From: Clostridia bacterium
Lineage (GTDB): Bacteria; Bacillota; Clostridia; Christensenellales; UBA3700
Reading direction: 5' to 3'
DNA: 64,000 nucleotides
NCBI GenBank assembly: GCA_029061605.1
Contig: JAIDRT010000053.1
Location: 37,641-101,640 of the forward strand
Position numbers and translations under genes: made by a program. The notes under the pieces were generated by a model. It was not told the DNA's origin and did no database searches. It saw only the letters and a list, made by a program, of their open reading frames with translations. This document shows, one piece after another, positions 17,651 through 26,804 of the stretch. The number at the start of each line of letters is the position of its first letter. Positions within the stretch are counted from its first letter, which is position 1.

Positions 17651-19123
17651 ATGCTAAACTACCAAGACGAATACAACAAAATAACTACAGAGTTCGGCGG
17701 AACGTGCGACTTGCGCAAAATCGAGTTGACGATTTGCGGAAAAAACGCCTGTTTCTTTTATATTGACGGATATATAGATACTCTTCTCTTTGAGGACAAT
17801 ATTCTATCCCCTCTCAAAGACCTACAGGGCGATATGCAAGTCAACATAGATCTGCTCAATCAGAACACGCAGATGACTACGCCGATTGAGGAATTGACAG
17901 ACACAGCCAAAGCCATTGAAGACATTTCTGCCGGCGAAATAGTTTTACTAGCAGACGGCGCGCAAAACTTCTTTAAGTACAGCGAAAAGAAATATCAGTT
18001 GAGAGCCGTTGCAGAACCGCCTGTATCTACTGTGCTCAGAGGACCGCGAGAAGGCTTTATAGAAGATCTCAAAACCAATATGTTTTTGATACGGCGCCGC
18101 CTTGCCACACCCAAGTTGACTTTTGAGATGCTCAGCGTGGGCAAGTATACGCAGACCAAAGTGGCGATAGGCTTTATTGACGGCGTAGCCGACCCTCAAA
18201 TCGTCAACAGAATCAAAACGCAGATTGAGGGAATCAATATTGACGGCATAATCGAATCGTCATATATCGCAAGATATCTTGAAGAAAACAAGTTTTCGCT
18301 GTTTTCACACGTAGGCTCAAGCGAAAAGCCTGATACCGTGACGGCGAAAATGCTTGAAGGAAGAGTCGCCATATTGGTAGACGGCTCGCCTGCCGTCCTC
18401 ACTCTTCCCTTCCTGATGTACGAAAACTTCCAAATGAGCGAAGACTATTATATCAAGAGTTATCGCGCTTCTTCCGTGCGTATAATCAGACTTTTTGCAG
18501 TGATTTTTTCTATTCTTATGCCAGGAATTTACGTGGCTCTGCAAGAACACCAATACCAACTATTCCCTATCAAATATCTTGTGTCCGTATTAGGACAGAT
18601 ATCCAATATTCCGCTGTCTCCGACATTGGAAATGATTCTCGTGCTGGTGATATTTGAGATACTCAACGAGACGTCTATCCGTATGCCTAGATACGTCAGT
18701 ATGGCTCTGTCTGTAGTGGGCGCAATCATTCTTGGAGAGGCGGCGGTGACAGCAGGACTATTCTCCATCTCTTCAGTTATTATTGTTGCAATATCCACTG
18801 TCGGCGTATATTGCGTACCCGACGAAATCAACTCGTCAAGCATATTGAGATTTGCCTTTGTCGCCATAGGCGGCGTGCTGGGACTGGCAGGCATATTGCT
18901 TGGCGTGGCTGGGCTGTTGGCATACCTGTGTTCTATCAACAGTTATGGCGTGTCGTATATGTCGCCGTTTGCTCCGTCGCTTATGCACGATTGGCAAGAC
19001 GGACCTATCAAAGCCCAATTGCAGGAATTTGGCGAACGCCCATACTCCATTCCTACCAACAACCGCACCCGCCAACGTACGCAAATAGCAGAAAACGAAG
19101 TAAACAACGACGCGAATCAATAG
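17651..19123 (+). CDS. Spore germination protein, GerA family
   Basis: The A subunit of a nutrient germinant receptor in the spore inner membrane. 490 residues: a soluble N-terminal domain (about 1-270, containing the conserved LRGPREGFIEDLKTN and IRRRL strings), five or so transmembrane helices with the family motif FEILNETSIRMP and GLFSISSVIIVAIS, and a polar, Asn/Arg-rich tail. It heads a gerA-gerB-gerC operon (7-bp gap to gerB). No ribosome binding site or sigma-A promoter is convincing upstream; sporulation-specific forespore control is expected from the family. Confidence 0.93.
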   Translation: MLNYQDEYNKITTEFGGTCDLRKIELTICGKNACFFYIDGYIDTLLFEDNILSPLKDLQGDMQVNIDLLNQNTQMTTPIEELTDTAKAIEDISAGEIVLLADGAQNFFKYSEKKYQLRAVAEPPVSTVLRGPREGFIEDLKTNMFLIRRRLATPKLTFEMLSVGKYTQTKVAIGFIDGVADPQIVNRIKTQIEGINIDGIIESSYIARYLEENKFSLFSHVGSSEKPDTVTAKMLEGRVAILVDGSPAVLTLPFLMYENFQMSEDYYIKSYRASSVRIIRLFAVIFSILMPGIYVALQEHQYQLFPIKYLVSVLGQISNIPLSPTLEMILVLVIFEILNETSIRMPRYVSMALSVVGAIILGEAAVTAGLFSISSVIIVAISTVGVYCVPDEINSSSILRFAFVAIGGVLGLAGILLGVAGLLAYLCSINSYGVSYMSPFAPSLMHDWQDGPIKAQLQEFGERPYSIPTNNRTRQRTQIAENEVNNDANQ

Positions 19124-19130
19124 GTGATCT

Positions 19131-20279
19131 ATGGAAACTATTCAAAAAAACAAAATTTACGAAGAGCAATTTTTACTGTTGGCATTTATATCCATAGTCA
19201 CTTTTAAGATAGTTATGTTGCCGCAGTATCTCGTCTCAACAGCGTCAAACAACAGTTATATGGTGATGTTTTTTATGGTAGCGATAGAAGTAATGATGCT
19301 TACCGTCGTATACGGCATTGCCAAAAACGGCTCTATTCTTGAGCAAGACATACCCAAATGGCTCAAGGGTGCGCTGGCAATATTGGTATTCGTATCGTCT
19401 ATCATAAAATGTACGGTGCGCGGGAGCGAAGGTATTGCGTATATATCCACTTCGCTTTACGCCAACGTCAGTTGGGCATTTATCACGCTTGCCTTGGTGA
19501 TGGCTTGTATCTATATCGCCCAAAAAGGCGGAAAGGTTTTGGCAAGATCTGCGCAGATATTCTTTTGGATAATCGCATTTGCAGTTGCGTTCTTTATGAT
19601 ATTTTCCCAAATAAATCTTGATCCGCTCAACCTTAAGCCTTTCAAAATTTCAGGCGACTTGGCTATTGCCGGCGATAAATATTTGATGTGGTTTGGCGAC
19701 TTTACTCCACTGCTGTTCGTCACAGTCGTGCCGTCAAAAAACCACGGCAAAAAACGCCTTGCAATATGGACTGCGCTGGCAGTCTTGTGCGTCTTCCTAT
19801 TTACCGTAGGACTGCTGCTCATATTCATCTGCACTTTTGGTAACGCAGGCGAATTGATGGGCAACGCCTTTCTCAACGTTTCCTCTCTCAATAAGATATT
19901 CTTTATGATAGGCTCTGCCGACTTGCCTACTGTGTTGAGTTGGCTCGTGATGTATATCGTCAAGTTTTCGCTTCTGCTCTATGCAATGACGAGTTGCGCC
20001 AAATTCTTCTTTGGAGACAAAGTCATAGTCTCGCTGATTTGCGGAGCAATCGTCTACTGCATAATATGCTTTGGCATAGGCAATCTAAACACCAACTATA
20101 CTCTCGCCACAAGTTGGCTGAGATACCTTATGGTTTCCATTGAATTTGCAGTGGTAGTAGCGGCGTATATCGCAATGCGCGTAAGCCAAAGTAAAAAACA
20201 AAAACAACAAAATACTCAGTCGGAAAACTTGGCTCAGCCAAGCGCAACTCAAGCCGATAAAGCGCAAGGAGAGATATGA
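19131..20279 (+). CDS. Spore germination permease, GerB family
   Basis: The B subunit of the germinant receptor, related to amino-acid permeases. 382 residues with about ten transmembrane helices, opening with the typical cytoplasmic start EEQFLLLAFISIVTFKI and ending in a Gln-rich cytoplasmic tail. An AGGTGA motif precedes the ATG. The stop codon overlaps the start of the gerC gene (ATGA), showing translational coupling. Confidence 0.92.
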   Translation: METIQKNKIYEEQFLLLAFISIVTFKIVMLPQYLVSTASNNSYMVMFFMVAIEVMMLTVVYGIAKNGSILEQDIPKWLKGALAILVFVSSIIKCTVRGSEGIAYISTSLYANVSWAFITLALVMACIYIAQKGGKVLARSAQIFFWIIAFAVAFFMIFSQINLDPLNLKPFKISGDLAIAGDKYLMWFGDFTPLLFVTVVPSKNHGKKRLAIWTALAVLCVFLFTVGLLLIFICTFGNAGELMGNAFLNVSSLNKIFFMIGSADLPTVLSWLVMYIVKFSLLLYAMTSCAKFFFGDKVIVSLICGAIVYCIICFGIGNLNTNYTLATSWLRYLMVSIEFAVVVAAYIAMRVSQSKKQKQQNTQSENLAQPSATQADKAQGEI

Positions 20280-21331
20280 AAAAACCTAAGATTGTCAATA
20301 AAAAATGGCTGGTAATAGTTATCATAATAGTATTTCTCGTGGTCTTCTCTCTCTTGGAAGAACAAAAGAACGTAAGCGCAAGATCTATAGTGCTTGCTAT
20401 GTCGATAGACCTAATAGACGACGAATACGAAGTGGGTATTCAATTGCTGAGAACAGACCTAAAGGACAAGCAAGAATTTATCACTTACTCAACCACTGGG
20501 GCGCACTTGACGGAAATATTGGAAAAACTCTCTCACGATTCGGGAGGCTCCGTATCTCTTTGTCACACTATGGTGCTTATCCTTGGTCAAGACTTGTTGA
20601 CAAAAGATCAGGACAGAGCAATGAGATTCTTTATCGAGAACGAAGAGTTGTGCAACAATACTATGATCGTGGCAAGCAAAGATTCCCCAATGGAAGCGCT
20701 CTCCGTAAAACTCTCCAACGGACAGGGCGGCGGCTATTATCTTGGCGGAATGTTGCGTAATATAGTGACTGATCTTGGCGTAATACCCATTACCATAAAA
20801 GACTATATCAAGAATAGATACCGCATAGGAAATTGCGTATATCTCCCCTGCGTTAGCGTAGAAAAAACCGGCGAAACGACTTTTCTAAGTGTGAAAGAAA
20901 GTTTTATTACAGACGGATACAACTACTCCATACTTTCAGAAAGCGCAACTAAGGGATTGAGCCTAACCCTCAACAAACTCAAAAGCGGCGAATTGTCATA
21001 CAACCTCGACAACAAAATGGGGCAAGTAGATATAGTCAAGTCAAGCGCTGACATAAAGGTCGAAAAAGACACGGCAAATATCAAAATCAAAGCCAAACTC
21101 AACGACAGAGCATACGTGCCTGAAAATATCGACGAAGAAAGAAGCGTGGAAGAATTGCAAAAAAACATCAAGGCTTATGTTGAAGAATGTTTTACCGCCT
21201 GCCAAGAAAAAGGACTTGATATATTCTATCTTGGACAACACGCATACGCGCAAGGCAAAGACTTCTATCAACAAAATGACTTCCTTGAGAATATGAAATT
21301 GAAAATCGAGGTAAACATCACTATGAAATAG
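20276..21331 (+). CDS. Spore germination protein, GerC family, without a lipobox
   Basis: The C subunit of the germinant receptor; its 351 residues show the GerC pattern (ARSIVLAMSIDLIDDEYEVGIQLLR, then SHDSGGSVSLCHTMVLILG). GerC proteins are normally lipoproteins, but here the N-terminal hydrophobic stretch (about 10-27) ends FSLLEEQKNVSAR with no Cys, so it must be held by an uncleaved transmembrane anchor or be released. The ATG overlaps the gerB stop by 4 bp. A 14-bp hairpin at 21456-21489 ends the operon. Confidence 0.88.
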   Translation: MKKPKIVNKKWLVIVIIIVFLVVFSLLEEQKNVSARSIVLAMSIDLIDDEYEVGIQLLRTDLKDKQEFITYSTTGAHLTEILEKLSHDSGGSVSLCHTMVLILGQDLLTKDQDRAMRFFIENEELCNNTMIVASKDSPMEALSVKLSNGQGGGYYLGGMLRNIVTDLGVIPITIKDYIKNRYRIGNCVYLPCVSVEKTGETTFLSVKESFITDGYNYSILSESATKGLSLTLNKLKSGELSYNLDNKMGQVDIVKSSADIKVEKDTANIKIKAKLNDRAYVPENIDEERSVEELQKNIKAYVEECFTACQEKGLDIFYLGQHAYAQGKDFYQQNDFLENMKLKIEVNITMK

Positions 21332-21455
21332 TGGTTCGGCTCAAAGAGAGGCTAGGTAAATCTAAAATGCATCTTTTCTGCCCATCTCTCTTTTCTCCGA
21401 ACTAAAGCAAAACGCTAAAAAAATACGCACTTTAAATTTTGATAATATCCTTAAC

Positions 21456-21489
21456 TAAAATAAGTGGACACTTAGGTCCGCTTATTTTA
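21456..21489. terminator. Bidirectional terminator between gerC and the esterase
   Basis: A 14-bp stem (left arm starting TAAAATAAG, right arm ending CTTATTTTA, one G-T pair) with a 6-nt loop ACTTAG. The A/T-rich stem base gives a U-tract in both directions, which suits the two converging genes. Confidence 0.8.
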
Positions 21490-21556
21490 ATGCCTCTGAT
21501 TATACTGCAAGCAATATAACTTTACTGCAGGCAAAACATAACTTCAATAATTAGTG

Positions 21557-22561
21557 CTAAACTATTGACCCGTCCTCTTCCCCTCTGACCATCTGCATAA
21601 GGTATTTTTTTGCCTCTACGTACATACCTTGCGACTCGGCGGATTTATAAAACAGATGAAAACAGTGCAATCCTGGAAAAGAGCCGCAATAAGTGACGTA
21701 GGCTTTGCCAAGTTCGTCAAGTTTTTTTATCAACGCCAAGTGATGTTTGCCAACGAATATATCATTCTTTCCGTATGAAATAAAAACTTTTTTGGGAAAA
21801 TCTCCATCAATCCAAGGTATCGTATAGAGCATATCTTTATATTCATACTCGTCTATAAGTTCCAATTCCTTGCCGGTCATATCTTGGATAATATCAACAG
21901 CCATAGGATTTTTATAAAAGTCGTCAAAATCAAATGCACCGCAGTTGAGAATCGCGCCTTTGATTTTAAATCCGATAGGCTCAACTCCTAATCTTGCAAG
22001 AAATTCTTTGTTGTGAAGTACTGCGCTCACTTGACAGGCGATCTGTCCGCCCGCAGAATCCCCCATAATGAACACGTTGTCAAGATCAAGTTTGTACTCT
22101 TGAGCGTTGTTTTCAAGCCAGCGAAGAGCCAAAAATATATGTCTGAGCGACTGATGAAATCTATACTTTGGACTCAATCCGTAATTGAGATTTATCACAC
22201 AAGTCCCCATATCGGCAAATATCCTGCCTTGAGCAACTCTCCACCTCTTGTCCCCTGTGACCCAACCGCCGCCGTGCACGTTGACGATAACAGGCAATTT
22301 GACGTCGGCTACCAATTCTGGCATAAATAAATCTAAATTGCATATATCTGCCTCGGCAGGACAGTATACAACGTCTGTGATCTCGTGGATCTTATTACTG
22401 CTCTTATAGTTGTTTGTAATAAAACTTTTGACGTTGTCGTCAATGTCAAAAACGAGTTTGGCAAGTTTGGACGTGCTTATCTTTATCTTCTTTTGCTTTT
22501 GCTTCGCCTGCCTATGCTCTTTGCGTTCTTCTTTGTGTTGTTCTCTCTCTTCTTTTGACAT
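21557..22561 (-). CDS. Alpha/beta-hydrolase, carbohydrate-esterase/BD-FAE-like
   Basis: A 334-residue cytoplasmic esterase. After a Lys/Glu/Gln-rich start (about 1-30) comes the alpha/beta-hydrolase fold with the oxyanion motif HGGGW, the nucleophile elbow GDSAGG, a late Asp (GKNDIF) and a C-terminal His (GLHCFH), that is, a full catalytic triad of the HSL/BD-FAE type. It lies 19 bp downstream of nagA on the same strand, so it may remove acyl groups from the amino sugars that NagA then processes; that is inference from position. Confidence 0.87.
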   Translation of the reverse strand: MSKEEREQHKEERKEHRQAKQKQKKIKISTSKLAKLVFDIDDNVKSFITNNYKSSNKIHEITDVVYCPAEADICNLDLFMPELVADVKLPVIVNVHGGGWVTGDKRWRVAQGRIFADMGTCVINLNYGLSPKYRFHQSLRHIFLALRWLENNAQEYKLDLDNVFIMGDSAGGQIACQVSAVLHNKEFLARLGVEPIGFKIKGAILNCGAFDFDDFYKNPMAVDIIQDMTGKELELIDEYEYKDMLYTIPWIDGDFPKKVFISYGKNDIFVGKHHLALIKKLDELGKAYVTYCGSFPGLHCFHLFYKSAESQGMYVEAKKYLMQMVRGEEDGSIV

Positions 22562-22580
22562 TTTCTACCTCAAATACCTA

Positions 22581-23747
22581 CTAAATATTGTCTTTTAGCG
22601 ACTGTCTGTCTACCAAAACTCCGCCAAGCAAAGTCGCGGATATAGATAGATCGTCGTTGAGTATATTGACATCGCCAAGTTTCCCGACCGCTATATCTCC
22701 TAGATCGTCTCTCTTCAGCAATCTGGCAGGAGTCTTCGTGCACATATCTATACAGTCTTCAAGCGGTATTCCTATTCCATACAGATTAGCAACCATTTTT
22801 CCCACAGGCGTGACGGATCCGGCGTATGTGTTGAGATCAGGCAATATAGCCACGCCGTCGTCTATTCTTATTTTCTGCGCGCTCTGTCCGCTGCCAAGAT
22901 AATAATCCCCCTTTGGCATACCCGATACGCTCAACGAGTCGGATACTAGGCAAATGCCCTCTGCGCCTTTGAGTTTGTAGATCATTTTGAAAAGCGTATT
23001 TGGTACGTGCCTGTCGTCTGCAATAACTTCAGCGACAATTCTGTCGTCAATGAGCCCTACTTCCGTCAGTCCAAGATGCTTTTTGGGAGTAATTCGCCTT
23101 GACGGACGCGACGTGCAATTATACATATGTGTTACGCTATTGGCTCCTCTATCGGCGCACGCGTAAATCTCGTCGTCAATACTGTCATCGTGTCCCATAG
23201 ATACCTGAATACCTCTTTTGGTCGCCTCAGCGCAAAATTCCTGAGCGCCGTCTAGATTGGGCGCCAACGTAACTCTTTTGACCATATCAATATTCTTCCA
23301 AACAAACGAACCGTCTTTGCTTGGCGGTATGAGCAATTGCGGCGGATGCGCGCCCGCGCTCTTTTGCGCAAGATAAGGCCCCTCAAGATGTACTCCCAAT
23401 ATTCTCGAATACTTATTGTCATACTTTCTGATATTGTCGACGGCTTTGTCTATATCTTCTGGCGAAGCAGTCATAGTCGTAGGCACAAAGGACGTAGATC
23501 CTGTATAAAGATGGTATCGGCAAATCATATCTATAGCCTCTTTGCTGGCGTCCATACAATCCTTACCCCAGCCGCCGTGCGTATGAATATCTATATAACC
23601 CGCAACGCATCTCTTTCCCTTGGCGTCTATCACTTCGCCTTTTATTTCATCTCCTATGGAGACTATGACGCCGTCTTCTATCACGACATTGGCATCTATA
23701 AATTTGCCTTGACTATACACATTTGCATTCTTTACGGTAACAGTCAT
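22581..23747 (-). CDS. nagA: N-acetylglucosamine-6-phosphate deacetylase
   Basis: Converts GlcNAc-6-phosphate to glucosamine-6-phosphate in amino-sugar catabolism and cell-wall recycling. The 388-residue metal-dependent amidohydrolase carries GYIDIHTHGG, GVHLEGPYL, the MGHDDS His, THMYN and LVSDSLS, in family order. It is the first gene of a unit with the esterase and has a consensus promoter at 23846-23874 followed by an inverted repeat at the transcription start. NagB (glucosamine-6-phosphate deaminase) is not in the window. Confidence 0.94.
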   Translation of the reverse strand: MTVTVKNANVYSQGKFIDANVVIEDGVIVSIGDEIKGEVIDAKGKRCVAGYIDIHTHGGWGKDCMDASKEAIDMICRYHLYTGSTSFVPTTMTASPEDIDKAVDNIRKYDNKYSRILGVHLEGPYLAQKSAGAHPPQLLIPPSKDGSFVWKNIDMVKRVTLAPNLDGAQEFCAEATKRGIQVSMGHDDSIDDEIYACADRGANSVTHMYNCTSRPSRRITPKKHLGLTEVGLIDDRIVAEVIADDRHVPNTLFKMIYKLKGAEGICLVSDSLSVSGMPKGDYYLGSGQSAQKIRIDDGVAILPDLNTYAGSVTPVGKMVANLYGIGIPLEDCIDMCTKTPARLLKRDDLGDIAVGKLGDVNILNDDLSISATLLGGVLVDRQSLKDNI

Positions 23748-23811
23748 TTTTTGTCATCTCCTACAAAATCTTAACCAAGCGTAATTTTATCAAGCCGTTT
23801 AGCGTAGGCTG

Positions 23812-23874
23812 AAATATCGCCAAGTCGCTTTTCGCTGATATTTTAATTATATTGCTTTTAAATATTTATGTCAA
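23812..23874 (-). promoter_or_regulatory. Consensus nagA promoter with inverted repeat at +1
   Basis: On the minus strand TTGACA (23874-23869), 17 nt, TATAAT (23851-23846). From about +1 on lies the inverted repeat AAATATC...GATATTT (23843-23837 and 23818-23812), possibly a repressor operator or a leader hairpin. Confidence 0.75.
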
Positions 23875-24015
23875 TATTTTGGCAAATTATTAGTTTTGAA
23901 GAATATTTTGCCGTCAGCACGGCAAGAGAATTTAAGAAATCTAAAATTATTAACCAAGTGAAATAATAATATCCCCAAATTGACGAGAATATTTAAATAA
24001 AAATGAAAATCCCTC
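23875..24015. other. AT-rich divergent spacer
   Basis: The rest of the gap between nagA and the lipoprotein at 24076. It contains only short AT-rich imperfect repeats and no gene I can support. Confidence 0.4.
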
Positions 24016-24044
24016 TTTACAAAACGAAAATAATATAATATAAT
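24016..24044 (+). promoter_or_regulatory. Promoter of the lipoprotein gene at 24076
   Basis: TTTACA (24016-24021), 17 nt, TATAAT (24039-24044), with AGAGGTG before the ATG. Confidence 0.7.
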
Positions 24045-24075
24045 AAAAAAGTACAAAAAAATAAAGAGGTGAATT

Positions 24076-25557
24076 ATGAAATCTTTCAAATCAAAAAAGT
24101 CCAAAGCGCTTTTGACTTGCTTGGCAGTAATTCTTATTGTCAGCATTCTTTGCGTAACTTTGGCAGGCTGTAAAAAACCTCTGGCAGGCGAAACTCCTCT
24201 TGGCGTTTACTTTGTAGGCGACTTCCAAAAGGACGTGACTCCAGAGAAACTTGCAGAGATCACAAAATCTGGCGAAGAAATAGTCAGCATTGAAAAGGCT
24301 TTGGAAGCGGCTGAAATTAATTACAATAGCGACCCCGCTGCCGCTGCTGCTGCTATCTATGCCGTTGCAGTCACCAACTACAATAACGTGACGCAAACCG
24401 GTTATTACGTTCTTACTGACGCTTTGGTAAACGCAAGAGAGACAAACGTCGGATCTGCAGAAGTAGGCATAAGAAGTACTTATTCTTCTTTTACTGGTAA
24501 AAACGGCAGTTTCTCTCAAACAGTTTCAGGCGTAACTAAACTTGAAGGTCTTGGTTCTTTTGTTGAGAGCCTCAGATCAAACTTTGGTTACAATATCCAA
24601 AGTTTTAACAACTCTACGTTTGCCGCAAACAGACGCGGATCTAACGGCGGCGCTCAATTCCCTTCTGAATCCGACGACGCAAACGTATACAAGTATATTC
24701 TTGGAGCATACAACGATGATTTGTCAAGCACCAATAAAGGCAAAAGCGTAAGTATCGTTGCTGCAAACAAAGCATCAGACGAAAAGCCTATGCCAGAGTA
24801 TGAACAGGCTGAAGGAGCAAAATATCCTGATAATTCCACCCTTGCAGGAAAGAATCTTCCTGAATTCAATAAGAACAGAAAGGCTTGGGAGCCTCTCAAT
24901 AGAATCCCAACTAGAATCTGGGACGGTGATAATATCGTAGAAAATCACGCTGTCGTAGAAGGCACGAGATACAGTTACGGAACTTACGGCGCAGGCTTTG
25001 CGGTATATGATTTTAGCAGACCTGAATACCTTTCCAATGACACAAAAGTAACGTATAATGCAGAACTTGATTTGTGGACGGTTGAAGTTGCTGTTAAGTC
25101 GGATTTCGTACAGCAGGCTTGTGAATTTGCAGCAGGCGATCTAGTAAAAGACACCAAAGATTACATAGGTCTTAAAAATGCCGCTTATACCGAGATCTCT
25201 TGTAGATTTGAAGTTTACGGTGACGGACTTATCAAATCAATGCAAAAAAGAGACGTATTGAACTCTAATGAAAAGTGTCCTTTGACTGTTGCCGGAGGTA
25301 TACTTGGAGACTGTAAAGGCGGCGGAACTTCTTCCAATACCGCTACAATGGCATTCAGTTATTCCGACAGTGATACTGATGCAAATAGATTGGCTGCGCT
25401 TTATTGGCCAGAACTTGGAGCAGAAAAAATATTCAAGGACGCTAAGGCAGATACCAACTTCAAACTTGACTTGTCAAGTTACGATAACTTCAGCGACTAT
25501 AAACCTGTCGTAAACGATTTATTGCAATCTTTCAAAAACTTGTTTGAGAAAAAATAA
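24076..25557 (+). CDS. Lipoprotein of unknown function
   Basis: A 493-residue surface lipoprotein: basic N-terminus, hydrophobic segment and lipobox LAGC at about residue 35. The mature part has an Ala run (DPAAAAAAIYAVA), a Ser/Asn/Gly-rich stretch (about 140-200), and a C-terminal half rich in aromatic residues and short beta-type strings (YTEISCRFEVYGDG). I recognise no domain. Single gene with its own promoter, followed by two strong hairpins. Between amino-sugar genes it might be a glycan- or wall-binding protein, but nothing in the sequence proves that. Confidence 0.75.
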   Translation: MKSFKSKKSKALLTCLAVILIVSILCVTLAGCKKPLAGETPLGVYFVGDFQKDVTPEKLAEITKSGEEIVSIEKALEAAEINYNSDPAAAAAAIYAVAVTNYNNVTQTGYYVLTDALVNARETNVGSAEVGIRSTYSSFTGKNGSFSQTVSGVTKLEGLGSFVESLRSNFGYNIQSFNNSTFAANRRGSNGGAQFPSESDDANVYKYILGAYNDDLSSTNKGKSVSIVAANKASDEKPMPEYEQAEGAKYPDNSTLAGKNLPEFNKNRKAWEPLNRIPTRIWDGDNIVENHAVVEGTRYSYGTYGAGFAVYDFSRPEYLSNDTKVTYNAELDLWTVEVAVKSDFVQQACEFAAGDLVKDTKDYIGLKNAAYTEISCRFEVYGDGLIKSMQKRDVLNSNEKCPLTVAGGILGDCKGGGTSSNTATMAFSYSDSDTDANRLAALYWPELGAEKIFKDAKADTNFKLDLSSYDNFSDYKPVVNDLLQSFKNLFEKK

Positions 25558-25571
25558 TCGAACTGCAACTA

Positions 25572-25665
25572 AGTACACACGGGCAACCGTGTGTACTCAT
25601 TGCAAAGAAAATAAAGATTTTTACGCGGCAACTTCCCCAACCTTGCTCCGTAAAAATCTTTATTT
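25572..25665 (+). terminator. Two consecutive perfect hairpins
   Basis: First hairpin: 11-bp perfect stem (AGTACACACGG and complement) capped by a GCAA tetraloop, 25572-25597. Second: 17-bp perfect stem (25609-25625 with 25649-25665, starting AAATAAAGATTTT) around a 23-nt loop that can pair further. Together they separate the lipoprotein from the kinase operon and probably terminate the former. Confidence 0.65.
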
Positions 25666-25695
25666 AAATAACAATATAAAAATATAAAGGTAAGT

Positions 25696-26787
25696 ATGGT
25701 AAAATACGACATAGCAAAAAAATTTAACCTTTCTGGCGAAATTGATAGCATTACGCCGTATGGAGAAGGACATATCAACGATACTTTTCTTGTCACAATC
25801 AAGAACTCTTCCGCGCAATACATATTGCAAAGACTTAATACGAAGATTTTTTCAAACTACCGCGGTTTGATGGACAACATTCAAAAAGTAACGTCAGTAT
25901 TGTACAACATAGTGCAATCGCAAGGCGGAGACGTTGACAGAGAATGTATGAGACTTATTCCCACTCTAGATGGAAAGTCATATTATACAAGCGGCAGTGA
26001 CTGCTGGAGAGTGTATCTATTTGTCAAAGATACGGTAGTGTATCAAGTAATTGACTCCCCTGACGTATTTGAAAATACTGGCGAAGCATTTGGAAAATTC
26101 ATCGCAAGGCTTGACGGATTTGATGCCAACACGCTTTGCGAAGTCATACCAAACTTCCATAATACTGTTGATAGATACAACAAATTCTTGACGGCAATAG
26201 AACAAAATAAAAGCAACAGAGCGCAGTTTGTTAAAGAAGAAATTGATTTTGTCAAGAAGAGAGCCGACAAACTTTCTGTGATAGTAGACGCTCTCAACAG
26301 CAAGCAAATTCCATTGCGCGTAACTCACAATGACACCAAGATAAACAACGTGCTTATTGACAGGACGAGCGGCAAGGCAATATGTATAATTGATCTTGAC
26401 ACAATAATGCCAGGTTCTCTGCTCTACGACTTTGGCGACTCGATACGCTCCGGTTGTAATACGGCATTGGAGGATGAAAAAGATTTGAGCCTTGTCGACT
26501 TTGACATAAATTTGTACGAAGCGTATTGCAGAGGCTTTTTGAGAGGCATAGGCGAAAAAATCACTGACAAAGAACTTGAGATGTTGCACATTGGCGCAAT
26601 AATCATAACTTTGGAATGCGGAATTAGATTTCTCACAGACTATCTTGACGGCGACGTATATTTTAAGACGCAATACGCTGATCACAATCTCGTGAGATGT
26701 CATACGCAATTCAAACTTGTTGAAAAAATGGAAAGTCAAAGTCAGCAAATGTTGGCAATTGCAAGAAAATGCAAAAACAATATATAA
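25696..26787 (+). CDS. Phosphotransferase, N-acetylhexosamine 1-kinase (NahK)-like
   Basis: A 363-residue APH/choline-kinase-fold enzyme. It has the NahK-type start (GHINDTFLV, then ILQRLN), the catalytic loop THNDTKINNVL and the metal-binding IDLDTIMPG followed by DFGDSIRSG. NahK phosphorylates GlcNAc and GalNAc at C1 in the lacto-N-biose pathway of bifidobacteria. The next gene is galE (17-bp gap), which is exactly the partner needed there to interconvert UDP-sugars, supporting the assignment. Other APH-fold sugar kinases remain possible. Confidence 0.8.
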   Translation: MVKYDIAKKFNLSGEIDSITPYGEGHINDTFLVTIKNSSAQYILQRLNTKIFSNYRGLMDNIQKVTSVLYNIVQSQGGDVDRECMRLIPTLDGKSYYTSGSDCWRVYLFVKDTVVYQVIDSPDVFENTGEAFGKFIARLDGFDANTLCEVIPNFHNTVDRYNKFLTAIEQNKSNRAQFVKEEIDFVKKRADKLSVIVDALNSKQIPLRVTHNDTKINNVLIDRTSGKAICIIDLDTIMPGSLLYDFGDSIRSGCNTALEDEKDLSLVDFDINLYEAYCRGFLRGIGEKITDKELEMLHIGAIIITLECGIRFLTDYLDGDVYFKTQYADHNLVRCHTQFKLVEKMESQSQQMLAIARKCKNNI

Positions 26788-26804
26788 TATAATTAGGAGA
26801 CAGT

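Noticed and set aside
25572..25597. Insertion-sequence end or attachment site
   Set aside because: The 11-bp palindrome is not accompanied by a target duplication or a transposase or integrase gene.
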